From an uncultured Erythrobacter sp. (GTDB taxonomy: Bacteria; Pseudomonadota; Alphaproteobacteria; Sphingomonadales; Sphingomonadaceae): a DNA stretch of 64,000 nt. Below the pieces are notes generated by a model. The model was given only the letters and a program-made list of their open reading frames with translations, did no database searches and was not told where the DNA came from. Position 1 is the first letter of the stretch. The number at the start of each line of letters is the position of its first letter. This document shows positions 45,011-52,629 of the stretch, one piece after another. The stretch lies in contig CANMIS010000001.1 in assembly GCA_947498065.1 (NCBI GenBank), positions 620,001 through 684,000 on the forward strand, read 5' to 3'. The position numbers were made by a program, and so were the translations under genes.

Positions 45011-45577
45011 ATGACCAAGCAAACCCGCCCTGCCTCGCCGAAACCCGGCATTCTGTTCGACGAATTGCTCGTCGTGATGGTGCAACAAGGCGATCAAAAA
45101 GCGCTCTCGCGCCTGCACAAGCGCTGGGATGCTCGGCTGATCCGTGCGGCCTATCGCTACACTGGCGACCGCGAATTGGCGCGCGATCTGGCGCAAGAAT
45201 GTTGGATCGGGATTTGGAAGGGTATTGGCACACTGCGCGATCCGGCGCGGTTTCGCAGCTATGCCTTTGCGGTCCTGCACCGGCGCGGGGCGACGCATCT
45301 GAGCAAGAGCATTCGTGAGCAGGATAAGGCGGCGAAGGCCGAGCCAGAAGAAGCGCAAGCAGCTGCTCAGGACGATGCGCTTGCATTGCAGCAGGCCTTC
45401 GCCAGCCTACCGCCCGATCAGCGACTCGCCGCGCACCTGCACTTTGCCGAGGGGCTAACCCTAAACGAAATCGCCGCGGTGCAATCGATCCCGGCAGGCA
45501 CTGCGAAAAGCCGCCTGTTTCACGCACGCCGCAAATTGAAGGCGGCGTTATCTGAACACACTGAAGGAGACATATGA
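45011..45577 (+). CDS. ECF-type RNA polymerase sigma factor
   Basis: A 188-residue sigma-70 family protein with region 2 (YRYTGDRELARDLAQECWIG) and region 4 (LPPDQRLAAHLHFAEGLTLN, IPAGTAKSRLFHARRKLKAA). It overlaps by four bases a small membrane protein gene of the DUF6768 type, which occurs next to such sigma factors and may act as its membrane partner or anti-sigma factor. Its regulon is unknown. Confidence 0.88.
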   Translation: MTKQTRPASPKPGILFDELLVVMVQQGDQKALSRLHKRWDARLIRAAYRYTGDRELARDLAQECWIGIWKGIGTLRDPARFRSYAFAVLHRRGATHLSKSIREQDKAAKAEPEEAQAAAQDDALALQQAFASLPPDQRLAAHLHFAEGLTLNEIAAVQSIPAGTAKSRLFHARRKLKAALSEHTEGDI

Positions 45578-45957
45578 TGACCAACACTGATGACCGCATC
45601 AAAGACGCGCTCGACGACGATGACTTTGAATTCCTCAAAGACCTGGAGGGCGACCGCGGGCTATTCCAGCAGATTGGCGACAGCTGGAAGGGGCCACTGG
45701 GCGGATGGGCGAAGCTGATCTTCGCCTTCACAGCCGCGCTGGGCGTGCTGTTCCTATTCGTGATCTGGCAGGTCGCTCATTCCACGGACCACCCCATGAT
45801 CCATGCGCTATGGGCGATAGCCGGTGTTGCATTGCTGGTGGTGATTGGGTTTGCGAAAGAGTGGATGTTTGCCCGCATGAACATGCTCACGATCCTGCGC
45901 GAAGTGAAGAAGCTGCAGGTGCAAGTCGCGCTGCTGTCTGAAGAGCGCGAGGGCTAA
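45574..45957 (+). CDS. DUF6768 membrane protein, possible sigma partner
   Basis: A 127-residue protein with an acidic cytoplasmic N-terminus (MMTNTDDRIKDALDDDDFEF), two transmembrane helices (LIFAFTAALGVLFLFVIWQV and ALWAIAGVALLVVIGFAKEW) and a C-terminal coiled segment (LREVKKLQVQVALLSEE). Its coupling to an ECF sigma gene and its topology suggest a membrane-bound anti-sigma role, though no zinc-anti-sigma motif is seen. Confidence 0.8.
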   Translation: MMTNTDDRIKDALDDDDFEFLKDLEGDRGLFQQIGDSWKGPLGGWAKLIFAFTAALGVLFLFVIWQVAHSTDHPMIHALWAIAGVALLVVIGFAKEWMFARMNMLTILREVKKLQVQVALLSEEREG

Positions 45958-45963
45958 TGCGGC

Positions 45964-46542
45964 TTAGGGACGGATCTCGATCGGGGTGCCATCGGGCACG
46001 AGGCGCCACAGCTCCTCAATCTCTGCGTTAGAGAGCGCGATGCACCCGTCGGTCCAGTCCCCGCGCATCCGCCGTCCCGCGCCATTGGGCTGACCGTGGA
46101 TGAAGATGTCACCGCCCGCGGAGCGGCCATATTGCGCGGCAAAGCGGCGGTCGTTCACATTCGGATAGTTGATCCGCAGGCTCAGGTGAAAGCTGCTTTG
46201 CGGGTTGCGCGTGTCGATGGTGTAGAGGCCCTCTGGCGTGCGCTCATCGCCTTCAAAGCGCTTGTGCCCCATCGGCGCATCGCCGAACTGCAGCCCATAG
46301 TAAGCGCGGATCGGGCGGCCATTGTTGTAGGCGACCAGCATGCGCTTTGACTTGTCGACAATGAGGTAGTCGGCCAAGCGCGCGCCGCGCCGCGGCACAC
46401 TGCGCGATGCGCCCGCAGGCGGCACCGGATAGGCGCCGCTATGCACCCGCGCATCTGGCGCAGCATCCGCAGTCGTCTCACCGCCCGGGCCGACGCAGGA
46501 CGCGGTCAGCAGCAGAACAATCAAGGCAAACAAGCGCTTCAT
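45964..46542 (-). CDS. L,D-transpeptidase family lipoprotein
   Basis: A 192-residue YkuD-domain protein. The signal ends in a lipobox (LIVLLLTASCVG). The catalytic signature HGQPNGAGRRMRGDWTDGC has the histidine and the DGCIALS cysteine of the HxxxxxxxxxxxxxS/DxGC motif. Expected to act on peptidoglycan in the periplasm, making 3-3 crosslinks or attaching proteins. It converges on the sigma operon with only six bases between stops. Confidence 0.88.
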   Translation of the reverse strand: MKRLFALIVLLLTASCVGPGGETTADAAPDARVHSGAYPVPPAGASRSVPRRGARLADYLIVDKSKRMLVAYNNGRPIRAYYGLQFGDAPMGHKRFEGDERTPEGLYTIDTRNPQSSFHLSLRINYPNVNDRRFAAQYGRSAGGDIFIHGQPNGAGRRMRGDWTDGCIALSNAEIEELWRLVPDGTPIEIRP

Positions 46543-46642
46543 AGGGCTTCAGACTAACGCGAGGCTGGCGCTCACGCAATTGCGCATCGGCCCCTATGTC
46601 CCAAGCAGGGACTTGCTCGATCAGCCAGCCCCCAGCGCAGCC

Positions 46643-47932
46643 CTAGTCCTCAAACGGGTCCTTCATCAGGATCGTATCGTCGCGCTCTGGGCTGGTCGAC
46701 ACCAGCGAGACCGGCGTCTCGATCAGCTCCTGCACACGCTGGATGTACTTGATCGCATTCGCTGGCAGGTCGGCATAGGAGCGCGCACCCACCGTGCTCT
46801 CGCTCCACCCTTCCATTTCCTCATAGATCGGCTCAACCTCGGCCTGATCGGCGGAGTGCGTGGGAAGGTAGTCAATCACATTGCCGCGCAGCCGGTATCC
46901 GGTGCAGATCTTCACCTTTTCCAGCCCGTCGAGCACGTCGATCTTAGTGAGCGCAATCCCGGTCACGCCGCTGATCGCGCAGGTCTGCCGCACCAGCACC
47001 GCATCGAACCAGCCGACCCGCCGCTGACGCCCGGTGACGGTGCCGAACTCATGGCCGCGCTCGCCAATGCCCTGGCCGATCTCGTCATCAAGCTCAGTCG
47101 GGAACGGGCCGCTGCCGACCCTCGTCGTGTATGCCTTCACAATGCCCAGTACAAAGCCGATGGCATTCGGGCCAAGGCCGCTGCCGCTGGCGGCCGTGCC
47201 GCTCACGGTGTTGGAGCTGGTGACGAACGGATAGGTGCCGTGATCGACATCCAGCAGCACGCCCTGCGCGCCTTCGAACAGGATCTTCGCGCCTGCCTTG
47301 CGCACCTTCTTGAGGCGCTTCCACACAGGCTGAGCGAACCGCAGGACGAACTCGGCAACATCGGCCAGCTCCGCCAGGATCGCCTCACGGTCAACAGGCG
47401 GCTGGTCAAAGCCGGCACGCAGCGCATCGTGATGCGCGCACAGCCGGTCTAGCTGCGGCTCCAGCCGGTCGAGATGCGCCAGATCGCACACGCGGATCGC
47501 GCGGCGTCCGACCTTGTCTTCGTAAGCTGGGCCAATGCCGCGCCCGGTCGTGCCGATCTTGCCCTTGCCAGCCGCGGTCTCACGCAGCGCATCGAGATCG
47601 CGGTGCACCGACAGGATCAGCGGGCAATTGTCCGCAATCGCCAGATTGTCGTCATTGATGGCGACGCCCTGACCTTCCAGCTTTTGCACTTCCTCGCGCA
47701 GCGCCCACGGGTCCAGCACCACGCCATTGCCGATCATGCTCATCGTGCCGCTGACGATGCCCGATGGCAGCAGGCTGAGCTTGTAGACCTCACCATCGAT
47801 CACCAGCGTATGGCCGGCATTGTGCCCACCTTGGAAGCGGACAACGGCGTCGGCGCGGCTGGCGAGCCAATCGACGATCTTGCCTTTGCCTTCATCGCCC
47901 CATTGGGCGCCGATTACGGTGACGTTAGCCAT
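46643..47932 (-). CDS. purA: Adenylosuccinate synthetase
   Basis: A 429-residue enzyme committing IMP to [20 protein letters not shown] at the N-terminus carries the P-loop and catalytic aspartate; [39 protein letters not shown] and [13 protein letters not shown] follow as expected. It is preceded on its own strand by the 71-base duplicated element, 125 bases before the start codon. In related genomes it commonly follows hisZ; here about 3.4 kb of other DNA lies between. Confidence 0.96.
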   Translation of the reverse strand: MANVTVIGAQWGDEGKGKIVDWLASRADAVVRFQGGHNAGHTLVIDGEVYKLSLLPSGIVSGTMSMIGNGVVLDPWALREEVQKLEGQGVAINDDNLAIADNCPLILSVHRDLDALRETAAGKGKIGTTGRGIGPAYEDKVGRRAIRVCDLAHLDRLEPQLDRLCAHHDALRAGFDQPPVDREAILAELADVAEFVLRFAQPVWKRLKKVRKAGAKILFEGAQGVLLDVDHGTYPFVTSSNTVSGTAASGSGLGPNAIGFVLGIVKAYTTRVGSGPFPTELDDEIGQGIGERGHEFGTVTGRQRRVGWFDAVLVRQTCAISGVTGIALTKIDVLDGLEKVKICTGYRLRGNVIDYLPTHSADQAEVEPIYEEMEGWSESTVGARSYADLPANAIKYIQRVQELIETPVSLVSTSPERDDTILMKDPFED

Positions 47933-48325
47933 GCTCTACTTTCATGCTGATTCGGTAGGGAAGGTGTGACCCGACAAACCGCGCGGGCCTAGGGCGTCGC
48001 GCGGTCAAGAGCAAGGGAGTATGGAAGTTACCACCCACTCCGTCCGTCGCTAGTGAGGCACGCTTGGAACGGCTGGAACACAGTACAGAGCCAAAAAACC
48101 AATCGATCACAGATGCGCTGATTAATCGAGTTAATCGATTAGTGGGAGGTTGGAGAACGGGGAGCAAAAGCATGCGCCATCCTTAGCGGGCGGGGGCTAA
48201 GTAGGAAAACTGACAAGCCCGCCTTGCATAGCATCGGTTTGCTAAACTCAGTGGGATTTTGCACCGTCAATTAAATGCACTGTCACCGTAATTCTGAGAA
48301 ATCAGATGATGTTTTTCCGTAGCCA
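47933..48325. other. purA leader region and gap
   Basis: No gene is supported. The frame at 47925-48173 overlaps the purA start and includes the repeat element, so it is probably not translated. The part from about 48130 to 48325 shows nothing recognisable apart from an ATCGATTAA-rich patch at 48122-48140. Confidence 0.5.
48058..48128 (-). repeat. 71-base duplicated leader element, copy 2
   Basis: Minus-strand copy of the element at 18389-18459, without gaps. Shared parts include CTGTGATCGATTGGTTTTT (48112-48094) and GTTCCAAGCGTGC (48070-48058). The stem CGATTA/TGATCG is kept by a wobble pair. It points toward purA, in the same orientation relative to the downstream gene as copy 1. Confidence 0.75.
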
Positions 48326-49000
48326 TCAGACTTCCCTCCGCTCCGTCAAGGTCATGCCCGTCATGCCTGCTGCAAGAAAAGCTTCGGCCAAGGCACTCGA
48401 AAGATTAAAAGGCTCACCACCAAGATGCTTGTCGCGCCAAAGGTGCTTCTCTCCGATCTGACGGCTGCTAAAGAACAGGCGGCTTTCCGCCGTTGGATCG
48501 AACCCTTCGGGCCAGTCCTCTTTCGGCTCAAAGTCGGCAATGTCACGAGGCGGCGACCATATAGTGTCCCTCCAAAGCACCATGGGTGTGTGCTCGCGGT
48601 CGACACTATCGAGCCGATTGCACACGACCATGATGAACATATCGGCCAGAACATCCTCTGCCCGATTGACAATCTGGACCGGTTCAAACTGATGCACGCC
48701 AGGTTCAAACCGCTCGACAATTTCCCTGAGCGCAGGGCTCACAATCAGAAAACGTCGAACCTTGTAAAAATCTGCGACAACACCAATTGACCCTTCAGCC
48801 GTCATAAGCCGCGATGGGAAGTGATCAGTCTTCACGCGCCGCCCGCTGATCAGCGCGCGCCCGTCATCCGTGCGCAGCCCCCCATCGGGCGTGGGATCCT
48901 CCACCTCTACAAGGCGCGGATCGCCGTCCCCCTCAATAAGGCCAAACTCGATTTGCCCTGCGCCCCATTTCGAGTTGTCAACAACCAGACTGTATACCAT
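48326..49000 (-). CDS. Imm11-like (DUF1629) immunity-type protein
   Basis: A 224-residue soluble protein from ATG 49000, which follows GAGGGA. Its middle part, RRFLIVSPALREIVERFEPG, then HQFEPVQI and MFIMVVCNRLDSVDREHT, fits the Imm11/DUF1629 pattern (a hhVSx.hrehhE strand-helix, FxPVxI, and a D.hD.e.S-like strand). Family members are predicted immunity proteins of polymorphic toxins. No toxin or secretion gene is seen nearby. It sits between purA and hisZ in a stretch full of palindromes, suggesting acquisition. Confidence 0.65.
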   Translation of the reverse strand: MVYSLVVDNSKWGAGQIEFGLIEGDGDPRLVEVEDPTPDGGLRTDDGRALISGRRVKTDHFPSRLMTAEGSIGVVADFYKVRRFLIVSPALREIVERFEPGVHQFEPVQIVNRAEDVLADMFIMVVCNRLDSVDREHTPMVLWRDTIWSPPRDIADFEPKEDWPEGFDPTAESRLFFSSRQIGEKHLWRDKHLGGEPFNLSSALAEAFLAAGMTGMTLTERREV

Positions 49001-49730
49001 TAGATCCCTCAAAAACTCTCGACACTGGCCAGGCTCAACAGACAAGCCATTCGTCGCTCGGCACTGCTGCGCGCCCACACCATTGCCTGCGCGCCGCCAA
49101 GCCGGACCTCGCGCAACCTCAAGACCTGCTAACGTTAGCAAGCGCTAAAAGATGAACGTAAAATCGATCGCGACCCCCGGATCAGTCAGTCCGCAATAGC
49201 CGTGCTTTCTTACCGTTTCGTTTGAGGTGTTTGCGCCTAACGTCACCCCAGCGAAAGGCATTCTCCTGAGCCTGTCGAAGGGCTGGGCTCTCAAGCTGTC
49301 TGACCTCGTCTGAGCGGCCCTAGACCCCAGCCTTCGCTGGGGTGACGGCGGCAGAGGCAAGGCTCGTCATGCTGAATTCAGTTCAGCATCCATCGCCAGT
49401 TCAGAGCCTCGTTGGTCGTATGGGGGATGGACCCTGAAACAAGTTCAGGGTGACGGGGGTGAGACAGGTGGGATCCGGTCGTCGAGGCCAGCACCATTCG
49501 TCATCCCGGGCTTGATCCGGGATAACACTCTTAGTCTCACGCCACCTTCGACGGTTATCCTGGAAGCGTAGCTGGCCGAAGGCCAACCAAGTTCAGGATG
49601 ACTGTTAGGCTAGAGAGCTTTGCTATGAGTACCTTACCCCAGCGCGACACTCTGCGACAATTCGCGACTTGAGTGCGCGGCGCGCGCTTGTGCATGCTGC
49701 GTAGCATTAGCCCGCACGCAGGAACCCGGT
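49001..49730. other. Gene-free stretch before the esterase
   Basis: 730 bases with no supported gene. About 360 of them (49242-49602) form a mosaic of short palindromic repeats, listed separately. 49001-49141 could be read as an N-terminal extension of the Imm11-like gene but has no ribosome site. 49603-49730 holds the promoter of the esterase. Confidence 0.6.
49242..49602. repeat. Mosaic of several different palindromic repeat units
   Basis: In order: GTCACCCCAGCGAAAGGCA (49242) with its mirror CCCAGCCTTCGCTGGGGTGA (49325); a single CTGAGCCTGTCGAAGGGCTG (49266); GTCATGCTGAATTCAGTTCA (49366); ACCCTGAAACAAGTTCAGGG (49431); GTCATCCCGGGCTTGATCCG (49500); and AAGTTCAGGATGAC (49589) preceded by TGGCCGAAGGCCA. 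These are the intergenic repeat types typical of sphingomonads, here piled up in 360 bases. Confidence 0.8.
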
Positions 49731-50834
49731 ATGAAATTCAGCTACGCTCTCCCCTTTGGCACTCTAGCGACAGCCATGATCGCAGCCCCTATTTTCGCGC
49801 AGCAAGGAAGCCGTGCGTCGACCGAATGCCGGCAGGAAGTCGTCGATCTGTGCGGCACGGATCGATCCGAAATCCGGGCTTGTTTGCAAGAACGCCTGTC
49901 AGAACTCAGCAGCGCATGCTCCGCCGAAGTCCGTGAACGCGCGCAGCAGCGCCGCGGCGAAAGAGGTGAACGCGGCCAGAGGCGCAGCGGGGAGCGCGGG
50001 GAACGACGCGGCGAGCGGCGCGAGCGACCCGTTCAGCAGCAAGCGGGCATGCCGGTGAGCGCCACCGCTTTTTATGGCGCGGATCCGCGCCAAGTGGTGG
50101 ATTTCTATGCCCCGGCGGACGGCCCGCAAACGGATCGCTGGGATAATCTGCCGCCATTGGTGCTGTTCGTGCACGGCGGGGGTTGGTCCTTTGGCGATCA
50201 CAAGATGTCCGCCGGGCAAAAGCCCGCGCATTTCACCGGCGCTGGCTATGCCTTTGCATCCACTGGTTACCGCTTAATGCCTGATGCACCGGTTGAAGAG
50301 CAGGCGAAGGATATTGCCAGCGCGATCAGCGTTTTGCGCGCGCAGGCCGGCGAACTCGGCTTTGACCCCGACACGATCATCATGATGGGGCACAGCGCGG
50401 GCGCGCATCTGGCCGCCTTGGTCAGCAGCGATCCGCAATCTGCAGGTGATGCGTTCGGGGCGATCAAAGGTGTGATCCTGCTCGATGGTGCGGGCTATGA
50501 CATCGCATCCAGCATGGCGAGCGCAAACCCGCGGGCAAAGGCGCTTTACACTGAAGTGTTCGGCACCGATCCCGCGCGGCAAAGCGCCCTATCCCCGATC
50601 ACTCATGTTGGCGCGCCGGATGCGCCCAATTGGCTGATCCTGCACGTTGCAGATCGCGGACGATCAGCGGAGCAATCGCAAATGTTGGCGAGCAAGTTGT
50701 CCGCTGCTGGTGCGAATGCCGCAGCGGTGCCAGTGGCAAACACCGATCACCGGCGGCTTAATCAGGAATTGGGAGCCAGCGGCGATCCAGCAACCGCCCG
50801 CGTCGATGCATTTCTGGAACAGTTTTTTGGTTAA
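49731..50834 (+). CDS. Secreted alpha/beta hydrolase (esterase) with Cys-rich and Arg-Gly-rich N-terminus
   Basis: A 367-residue exported esterase. Signal peptide MKFSYALPFGTLATAMIAAP, then a short region with four cysteines (TECRQEVVDLC, IRACLQERLSELSSAC), like the Cys-rich GLG1 unit seen in bacterial exported proteins, then an arginine/glycine/glutamate repeat of about 30 residues. The hydrolase domain has the oxyanion motif LFVHGGGWSFGD and the nucleophile MMGHSAGAHLA, as in the hormone-sensitive-lipase/BD-FAE groups, and a late TDHRRL histidine. Substrate unknown. Confidence 0.88.
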   Translation: MKFSYALPFGTLATAMIAAPIFAQQGSRASTECRQEVVDLCGTDRSEIRACLQERLSELSSACSAEVRERAQQRRGERGERGQRRSGERGERRGERRERPVQQQAGMPVSATAFYGADPRQVVDFYAPADGPQTDRWDNLPPLVLFVHGGGWSFGDHKMSAGQKPAHFTGAGYAFASTGYRLMPDAPVEEQAKDIASAISVLRAQAGELGFDPDTIIMMGHSAGAHLAALVSSDPQSAGDAFGAIKGVILLDGAGYDIASSMASANPRAKALYTEVFGTDPARQSALSPITHVGAPDAPNWLILHVADRGRSAEQSQMLASKLSAAGANAAAVPVANTDHRRLNQELGASGDPATARVDAFLEQFFG

Positions 50835-50843
50835 ATTGTTCCG

Positions 50844-51314
50844 CTACAACCCCATCGCGCCGCGCAGTGCGGCCGAGGAACCCTTGAGTGAAAATGTGTA
50901 TTCTGCGCCGCTTCTCACCGATGCCGTAACGCGGGATTGTTGCAGCATTAGCTCTAGCAACCGGCCTTCTAACGCGATCTGTGGCTGACTGCCCTGAACA
51001 CGTTCGCTCTGACGCTGGATGGTTTCTCCATTATCGAACCTAAAAGATACTATGGCCGGGGCTTCCGGTTTCTCGCCATTCAGAGTTACACTGAATTCGC
51101 ACAGGACACTGCGATGGCGATTGTCTGACGCGTTGAGGTCAGACGGCTTAAGGTCGGGGCAGAAGAGGGTAAGCCCGTTTTGGTAAGAACTCTCAACAAA
51201 GCCGCCGTCCGTGCTCCAGGCATAATGCCCGCCTTCTGACGCTTCGTAACTCCACGCAGCATAGGCCGGCGCCGAGCTGAGCAAGAAGGCACAACACGCT
51301 AAAAACCGGACCAT
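50844..51314 (-). CDS. Exported hypothetical protein
   Basis: About 156 residues from ATG 51314, with a signal peptide MVRFLACCAFLLSSAPAYAA and a mature part with two cysteines (LFCPDLK and VLCEFSV) that may form a disulfide. Its beta-rich pattern (AIVSFRFDNGETIQRQSERV, EYTFSLKGSSAALRGAMGL) resembles small periplasmic proteins; I do not recognise the family. Convergent with the esterase and next to hisZ. Confidence 0.7.
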   Translation of the reverse strand: MVRFLACCAFLLSSAPAYAAWSYEASEGGHYAWSTDGGFVESSYQNGLTLFCPDLKPSDLNASDNRHRSVLCEFSVTLNGEKPEAPAIVSFRFDNGETIQRQSERVQGSQPQIALEGRLLELMLQQSRVTASVRSGAEYTFSLKGSSAALRGAMGL

Positions 51315-51351
51315 TGTCAAAACTCCCCAAACGCTGCAGCGGGCCGCACCA

Positions 51352-52458
51352 TCACAGGGGAACGATTTCTCCAGCCTGAATGCTGTGGGTACAGCCCAGC
51401 GCCTTGGCGTCTTCACCCTCGCCAAGCTGTGCAATCGTGCGCCAGCCAATGGCGCGCAGGCGCGCGGCGGCGTCTTCATCATGGCCCGCTGGTAGATAGA
51501 GTGTGCTTACTGCCTCCGCCTCTGGTGCGGCCTCAGCTACGGCATCGACATAGAGCGTGAAGCCGGTTGCGGCCTCATCGCTGCCGCCGATCCGATATGT
51601 GCCGCCGCGCCCGGCGGCTCCGCGCACACCGTCTGCGTAGATCGTGAAGCCGAACCAGCTTTGATATTCAAAGCCGTGGCGTTCTGTGGGGTCGAGCGTG
51701 ATGCGCGCAGCGTCACCCACACGTGCGGCGATCGCCTCCAGCCCCTGAATCCGGCTGGACAAGGCGCCGCCTGCATCAATCGCGCATAATTTATCGCGCG
51801 CCTCGGCAAAATCGCCGGTCGCATAGAGCAGCGGAAGGTACGCCTCGCCGCCCGCCTGCTTCAGCCCGCCGGCATCCTTGGTATCGAGCTCGCGCCGGAC
51901 ATCTTCAGCTTGCTCAGCAGTCAGCGGCATCGCTTTTGCGGCCAGAGTGTCGACCAGATCAGGCAGAGTGAAATCGACTGAAATACCGGTCAGGCCCGCT
52001 GCGCGCAGGGCCTCCACCGCCAGCGCGACGATCTCGCCCGCTGCCTCTGCCGTGTCCGCCCCGATCAGCTCCGCCCCCAATTGCAGGCGTTCGCGCGCAG
52101 GATCGAGCTGGTCCGCCCGGATCAGCGCAGTGTCACCGCAATAGGCGAGGCGCAGCGGACGCGGGGCGTCTGCCATGCTGGTCGCTGCGATGCGCCCGAT
52201 TTGCGGGGTAATGTCGCTGCGCAGGGCAAGCGTGCGCAGGCTGTCCGGATCAACAAAGCGAAACGCATTGCGGGTCTTCACCCCCTCCATACGCGCGGCC
52301 AGGGATTGCTCAAATTCGAGCAGCGGCGGGCGCACCCGGTCATAACCGTGGGCTTGCAGCGCATCCAGACTGGCGCGCATGGCGCGGGTGATGCGGCTCG
52401 CCATGGCGGGCAAACGGTCGGCCAGCCCAACGGGCAGGAGATTGTCGGTATTGGTCAT
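51352..52458 (-). CDS. hisZ: ATP phosphoribosyltransferase regulatory subunit HisZ
   Basis: A 368-residue histidyl-tRNA-synthetase-like protein without aminoacylation activity, partner of the short HisG that starts histidine synthesis. Signs: YDRVRPPLLEFEQSLAARM, the motif-2-like RTLALRSDITPQIGRIAATS and RLAYCGDTALI, and a degenerate C-terminus without the anticodon-binding domain. HisG is not in the window. It lies downstream of serA on the same strand, separated by a hairpin and a repeat unit. Confidence 0.9.
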   Translation of the reverse strand: MTNTDNLLPVGLADRLPAMASRITRAMRASLDALQAHGYDRVRPPLLEFEQSLAARMEGVKTRNAFRFVDPDSLRTLALRSDITPQIGRIAATSMADAPRPLRLAYCGDTALIRADQLDPARERLQLGAELIGADTAEAAGEIVALAVEALRAAGLTGISVDFTLPDLVDTLAAKAMPLTAEQAEDVRRELDTKDAGGLKQAGGEAYLPLLYATGDFAEARDKLCAIDAGGALSSRIQGLEAIAARVGDAARITLDPTERHGFEYQSWFGFTIYADGVRGAAGRGGTYRIGGSDEAATGFTLYVDAVAEAAPEAEAVSTLYLPAGHDEDAAARLRAIGWRTIAQLGEGEDAKALGCTHSIQAGEIVPL

Positions 52459-52478
52459 ACAGGTGCGCGCTAGAATAA

Positions 52479-52510
52479 GAGCAGCCCTTCGACAAGCTCA
52501 GGGCGAACGG
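52479..52510. repeat. Single CTTCGACAAG palindromic element
   Basis: GCAGCCCTTCGACAAGCTCA at 52481-52500 followed by GGGCGAACGG, one unit of the family also found at 2051, 9119, 36923 and 49266. It lies between serA and hisZ. Confidence 0.75.
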
Positions 52511-52584
52511 AATATTGCATCGGTTCGCACTGCGAACCGCAAGGGCGACTGCCCGCCGGCCGGTTAGGCCGCCCCTCGGAGGCA

Positions 52585-52608
52585 CCGGCCCGCTGAATAG
52601 CGGGCCGG
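52585..52608 (-). terminator. Hairpin after serA
   Basis: A perfect ten-base stem CCGGCCCGCT/AGCGGGCCGG around a GAAT loop, 22 bases after the serA stop on the minus strand. Strong enough to stop transcription, but there is no T tract, so a role in RNA stability is also possible. Confidence 0.55.
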
Positions 52609-52629
52609 ATTGCCGTGAGAGAGAAAGTC

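Noticed and set aside
47925-48173. 82-codon frame over the purA leader
   Set aside because: Overlaps the purA start and shares only the repeat segment with the frame at 18302; likely untranslated leader.
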